Assembly: GCA_018062515.1 (NCBI GenBank)
Contig: JAGOSC010000030.1
Location: 1 to 35,384 of the forward strand
Origin: Candidatus Omnitrophota bacterium
GTDB lineage: Bacteria; Omnitrophota; Gorgyraeia; Zapsychrales; Zapsychraceae
Direction: 5' to 3'
Length of the DNA stretch: 35,384 nucleotides
This document shows, piece by piece, positions 32,187 to 35,384 of the stretch. Position 1 is the first letter of the stretch; every line of letters starts with the position of its first letter. The notes below the pieces were generated by a model. That model searched no databases. It saw nothing but the letters and a program-made list of their open reading frames with translations, and was not told the origin of the DNA. Position numbers and translations under genes: made by a program.

Positions 32187-33286
32187 TAAAGCTTTATTTT
32201 TTTGAGTAAATCAAAATTAATATCAGCCTGCGTAACAGCTCTGGATCCAATTTCGATCTTGCCGCGCCGAATCTCGAGCGGATCTTTTAATAAACTATCT
32301 TTAAAACATTTGGTTGTATCTAGTCCGGCAGCATTATTTCGAAAAGAACAACCGGCTATATTAGCTAACGTTAAAAGTCCGATATGCGATTCAAAAATTG
32401 AACTGATCACCGAATTTAATCCCATTCGTTTTGCATCATTTAAAATTTTCCAAGTTTTTTCAATTCCACCGACGACAGAAGGCTTAAGCACTAAGATTTC
32501 CGCTCCTTCAATATGCTTAATTTCTTCAAAATCATGGTGCTGAAGTGATTCGTCGAGCGCAACAGGAATCATGGTTTGATGAAAAAATTCTGGAATCTGA
32601 TCAATATCCTTAAAAGGCTCTTCAATATAATCCACCGCCGCTAAACTGACTTCATTCCCAAAAAATATCGCCTCATCCAATGTCCAAGCCTGATTTGCAT
32701 CCACATGTAATAAGGCGTGTCCGTTAATAATTTCATTTAATTCACGAACCAATTTTATCTCTTCGTTAATATCTTTTCGACCCACTTTTAATTTTAAGGC
32801 TGAAAAACCGTCGGCGATCAATTGTTTGGTTTGAAGCTTTATCTCTTCTTGCTCACCTAGTAGTAATCCGTTAATCGGAATATGACTATGTACACTTTCC
32901 GACAAGAGTTCTTTTAATGTCTTTGACCGTACATTAGCCAATAAATTTAAAATTGCCATTTCGATACCAAAAATGACTGAAGATTTCAACTCAAAATTAC
33001 CCAACCAATCTTGAAATCGTCCGCCTAAATCATAAACCCCGTCGGGAATAGGATCAGATAATAAAAAATACCGTATAGACTTTAGCTGATTTAAGGCGTC
33101 ATCGAGTGATTCCTGACTAAAGCCTTTTAAAGGTGAGATTTCTCCATACCCTACCGTTCCTGCAGCAGACACTTCAATAATGTATCCAGGACGGCTGTTA
33201 ACTTTTTCGGATTTAATTTTAAGCGGCCGTTTTAATTCTAAATCAAATGAATAAATATTTACCTTATCGATGATCACAGAATCCAT
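32186..33286 (-). CDS. menC: o-Succinylbenzoate synthase
   Basis: 366 residues of the enolase superfamily, muconate cycloisomerase branch. The active site follows the family order: K165 and K167 in ALKLKVGR, metal ligands D196 (HVDANQAW), E222 (IEEPF) and D245 (ALDES), and base K268 in LKPSVVGG. It dehydrates the cyclohexadiene intermediate (SHCHC) to o-succinylbenzoate. Some family members also work as N-acylamino acid racemases, but the men neighbours make the synthase role firm. Its start lies 13 bases inside menA. Confidence 0.9.
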   Translation of the reverse strand: MDSVIIDKVNIYSFDLELKRPLKIKSEKVNSRPGYIIEVSAAGTVGYGEISPLKGFSQESLDDALNQLKSIRYFLLSDPIPDGVYDLGGRFQDWLGNFELKSSVIFGIEMAILNLLANVRSKTLKELLSESVHSHIPINGLLLGEQEEIKLQTKQLIADGFSALKLKVGRKDINEEIKLVRELNEIINGHALLHVDANQAWTLDEAIFFGNEVSLAAVDYIEEPFKDIDQIPEFFHQTMIPVALDESLQHHDFEEIKHIEGAEILVLKPSVVGGIEKTWKILNDAKRMGLNSVISSIFESHIGLLTLANIAGCSFRNNAAGLDTTKCFKDSLLKDPLEIRRGKIEIGSRAVTQADINFDLLKKIKL

Positions 33287-34152
33287 CCTATTGAAAAAAG
33301 AATACTATAAATGAGTAATATTAAACCGGTATAACCCAATGTTTTATTCAATATAGGACCGTCGATCGACGAGAAAACTGCTTTAATTCCCGGTAAAGCT
33401 AATAATCCAACCGTGGTTGCATACAAAATACTCTGATGATCCAAGATTAATAAATAAATCATAACCGGGACAATAGCCGCTAATAAAATAGATGCCGCAT
33501 ATTCATATTGAGCAAATGAGCGGCCAAACCTGACCGCTAAGGTTTTTTTTCCACTGCGTCGATCACTGTCTATATCCCGATAATTATTAACCGCCAAAAT
33601 TGCCATCGATATTAAACCTGGACCAAACCCAGCCATAATAACCGCGTAATTCAATTCGAATGTTTGAAGATAATACGTTCCGCCAACGGCGACTGGTCCA
33701 AAAAAAATAAAAACAAAAATATCACCCAGCCCTAAATATCCTAAAGGCCGCGGGCCAGCCGTATAAAAAAAACCTGATAAAACACAGATAATTGCCAAAA
33801 TGCCTATCGACGAACCCCCACGCTGAACTAAAATAACCGAACAGAATAAGGCTAAAATGAAAGAAATAATAAAAGACCATTTAACCACTTGAGGTTGAAT
33901 TAAGCCCGCTTGTGTCACACGAACGGGACCTATACGGTCAGCCGCATCTGTTCCCTTTTTAAAATCAAAATAATCATTCGCTAAGTTTGTGCCGATTTGT
34001 ATTAAAAGTGCAGCCACCAGGCAAAGAGCTGCGGTCGGCGCATGCCAAAGCCCGTCGCCATACGCCATGGACGTTCCGATTAAAACCGGAGCAACCGACG
34101 CGGTTAATGTTTTCGGACGAAAAGCCATAATCCAATTTTTTAGCGCACTCAT
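33274..34152 (-). CDS. menA: 1,4-Dihydroxy-2-naphthoate polyprenyltransferase
   Basis: 292 residues with about eight to nine membrane helices, the UbiA family. The first Asp-rich loop is NDYFDFKKGTD near residue 60 and the second NNYRDIDSDRRSGKKTLAVR near 190, which bind magnesium and the prenyl diphosphate. The prenyl chain is joined to 1,4-dihydroxy-2-naphthoate in the inner membrane, giving demethylmenaquinone. Its ATG follows the menB stop directly, with no gap. Confidence 0.95.
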   Translation of the reverse strand: MSALKNWIMAFRPKTLTASVAPVLIGTSMAYGDGLWHAPTAALCLVAALLIQIGTNLANDYFDFKKGTDAADRIGPVRVTQAGLIQPQVVKWSFIISFILALFCSVILVQRGGSSIGILAIICVLSGFFYTAGPRPLGYLGLGDIFVFIFFGPVAVGGTYYLQTFELNYAVIMAGFGPGLISMAILAVNNYRDIDSDRRSGKKTLAVRFGRSFAQYEYAASILLAAIVPVMIYLLILDHQSILYATTVGLLALPGIKAVFSSIDGPILNKTLGYTGLILLIYSILFSIGWIL

Positions 34153-34980
34153 TTATGGCCTTTTCGGAAATTTAGAAAAATTTGGTTTACGTTTTTGCAC
34201 AAAAGCGTTTCTTCCTTCTTGTCCTTCTTCCGTCATGTAAAATAACATCGTCGCATTACCCGCCAATTCTTGCAACCCAGCTTGCCCGTCACAATCAGCA
34301 TTCAACGCGGCTTTTAAACAACGAATCGCCATCGGAGAATTAACTAAAATTTCCCGGCACCATTTGACCGTTTCTTCTTCTAATTTTGCATAAGGAACAA
34401 CAACATTCACAAGCCCCATTTCTAAAGCTTGTTTTGCATCATATTGACGACATAAAAACCACATTTCACGCGCTTTCTTTTGACCAATAATACGCGCCAT
34501 ATAACTAGCTCCATATCCACCGTCGAAAGAACCGACTTTCGGCCCGGTTTGTCCGAAGCGAGCATTATCCGCCGCGATCGTAAGGTCACACAATAAATGC
34601 AAGATATGACCGCCGCCGATAGCGAAACCGGCAACCATCGCGATAATCGGTTTGGGACATGTCCGCATTTGTCTTTGAAAATCAAGCACGTTTAATCGAT
34701 TTGTTCCGTCGGCATCTTTATATCCGGCATCTCCACGGATTTTTTGATCACCGCCGGAGCAAAAGGCCTTTTCACCTTCGCCTGTCAAAATCACAACACC
34801 AATCGATTGATCGTCACGGGCATCGGCTAAAGCCTCTGACATTTCGTGAACAGTCTGCGGACGAAAAGCATTACGCGTTTCCGGACGATTGATTGTAATC
34901 TTCGCAATTCCTTCAGCTTTATGATAAAGAATATCTTTATACTTCCCGTACGATTGCCATTTTATATTTTTCTTAGTCAT
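34153..34980 (-). CDS. menB: 1,4-Dihydroxy-2-naphthoyl-CoA synthase
   Basis: 275 residues of the crotonase fold, close to E. coli MenB along its length. GQTGPKVGSFDGGYGAS near 143-159 and LCRQYDAKQALEMG near 180 are diagnostic; LKAALNADCDGQAG and YMTEEGQEGRNAF close the protein. G146 in QTGP is the mark of the bicarbonate-dependent type I enzymes. It cyclises o-succinylbenzoyl-CoA. The ATG overlaps the menD stop codon by one base. Confidence 0.97.
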   Translation of the reverse strand: MTKKNIKWQSYGKYKDILYHKAEGIAKITINRPETRNAFRPQTVHEMSEALADARDDQSIGVVILTGEGEKAFCSGGDQKIRGDAGYKDADGTNRLNVLDFQRQMRTCPKPIIAMVAGFAIGGGHILHLLCDLTIAADNARFGQTGPKVGSFDGGYGASYMARIIGQKKAREMWFLCRQYDAKQALEMGLVNVVVPYAKLEEETVKWCREILVNSPMAIRCLKAALNADCDGQAGLQELAGNATMLFYMTEEGQEGRNAFVQKRKPNFSKFPKRP

Positions 34981-35384
34981 TACTCACCTCTATTATTCGT
35001 GAATTTTTTAATCTGCTGACGGAGTTTTTGTTGTAATTCAAAATTTTCTTTCTTATTGGTTTGAATTTCTATAATGGTTGAATCTTCTGATTTTAAAGCT
35101 TGTGCATAATCTTTTTTAAATTCACTTAAGGATTTCGATTGAGCATAATTCAGGTTAAACAGTTCAGCTGCTTTATGAAACGTCAATCCATGCGGTGTTT
35201 CAAAAAATTTTGTATATGTATTTTTCAGTTTAGAAACGGGGAAAAATTCAAATATACCGCCACCATCATTGTTTAGAAGAATAACCGTCATCGGTTTGAC
35301 TAAATCCTTTAACATAGAAAGCGCATTCAGATCATATAAAAAAGCTAAATCACCGACGATCAGTGTAACTCTTTTATCCACTCC
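34980..35384 (-). CDS. menD: MenD, SEPHCHC synthase, C-terminal part only
   Basis: About 134 codons of the C-terminal end are present; the reading frame continues past the right edge, so the GTG at 35381 is not a true start. GDLAFLYDLNAL and LLNNDGGGIFEFFPV are the thiamine diphosphate and magnesium-binding end of MenD, the enzyme joining isochorismate and 2-oxoglutarate. It would be the first step encoded here and reads into menB-menA-menC-menE. menF and menH are not visible, either outside the window or elsewhere. Confidence 0.88.
   Translation of the reverse strand, partial: GVDKRVTLIVGDLAFLYDLNALSMLKDLVKPMTVILLNNDGGGIFEFFPVSKLKNTYTKFFETPHGLTFHKAAELFNLNYAQSKSLSEFKKDYAQALKSEDSTIIEIQTNKKENFELQQKLRQQIKKFTNNRGE

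Noticed and set aside
35379..35381. GTG as start of the menD fragment
   Set aside because: The frame continues upstream to the window edge and the protein matches only the C-terminal end of MenD.

Overview
This is an AT-rich, gene-dense bacterial window with no rRNA, tRNA, CRISPR array or mobile element visible. It carries about 33 protein genes, mostly in short operons on both strands, and four convergent gene pairs meet or overlap at their stop codons. The organism is probably an uncultured Gram-negative bacterium. Hints are a lipoprotein signal, a PulG-type pseudopilin, a six-repeat PKD protein whose repeats each hold a cysteine pair, and a chlamydia-like class Ic ribonucleotide reductase. 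Together these suggest the PVC superphylum or Omnitrophota. That placement is an inference from protein flavour, not something the sequence proves.

Layout. 1-2204 (minus): an alpha-E protein, cut by the window edge, and a circularly permuted ATP-grasp protein, preceded by a promoter and an intrinsic terminator that look like an attenuated leader or a small RNA. 2259-7704 (minus): MFS transporter, small lipoprotein, MscL, M42 aminopeptidase, PKD protein and pseudopilin. 7753-10674 (minus): TrpD2-like protein, DUF423 protein and MtaB in one operon. 10845-15016 (plus): small membrane protein and DusB, then a flavin disulfide reductase and a YadGH-like ABC exporter. 15005-18535: a divergent BolA, then gshA-gshB-glutaredoxin-BolA-CGFS glutaredoxin. 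18532-20856 (minus): a PP-loop sulfurtransferase-like protein and an Mrp/DUF971 fusion without any cysteine. 20912-23264 (plus): acetolactate synthase ilvB-ilvH. 23268-28170 (minus): a hypothetical protein, then nrdA-nrdB with two NrdR-type boxes. 28272-30213 (minus): aquaporin, thiol peroxidase and Mn superoxide dismutase. 30246-35384: a hotdog thioesterase (plus) facing menD-menB-menA-menC-menE (minus).

How the genes fit together. The centre of the window combines low-molecular-weight thiol synthesis (GshA, GshB), thiol redox proteins (glutaredoxin, a disulfide reductase), Fe-S trafficking proteins (BolA, CGFS glutaredoxin, an atypical Mrp), an oxygen-type ribonucleotide reductase and a peroxide/superoxide defence operon. 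With menaquinone synthesis this suggests a respiring cell that meets oxygen. No cassette of wholly unknown genes was found. The most unusual items are the promoter/leader/terminator ahead of the ATP-grasp/alpha-E pair, the cysteine-free Mrp-DUF971 protein, the Phe-type NrdB, and a promoter that overlaps the nrdAB terminator.
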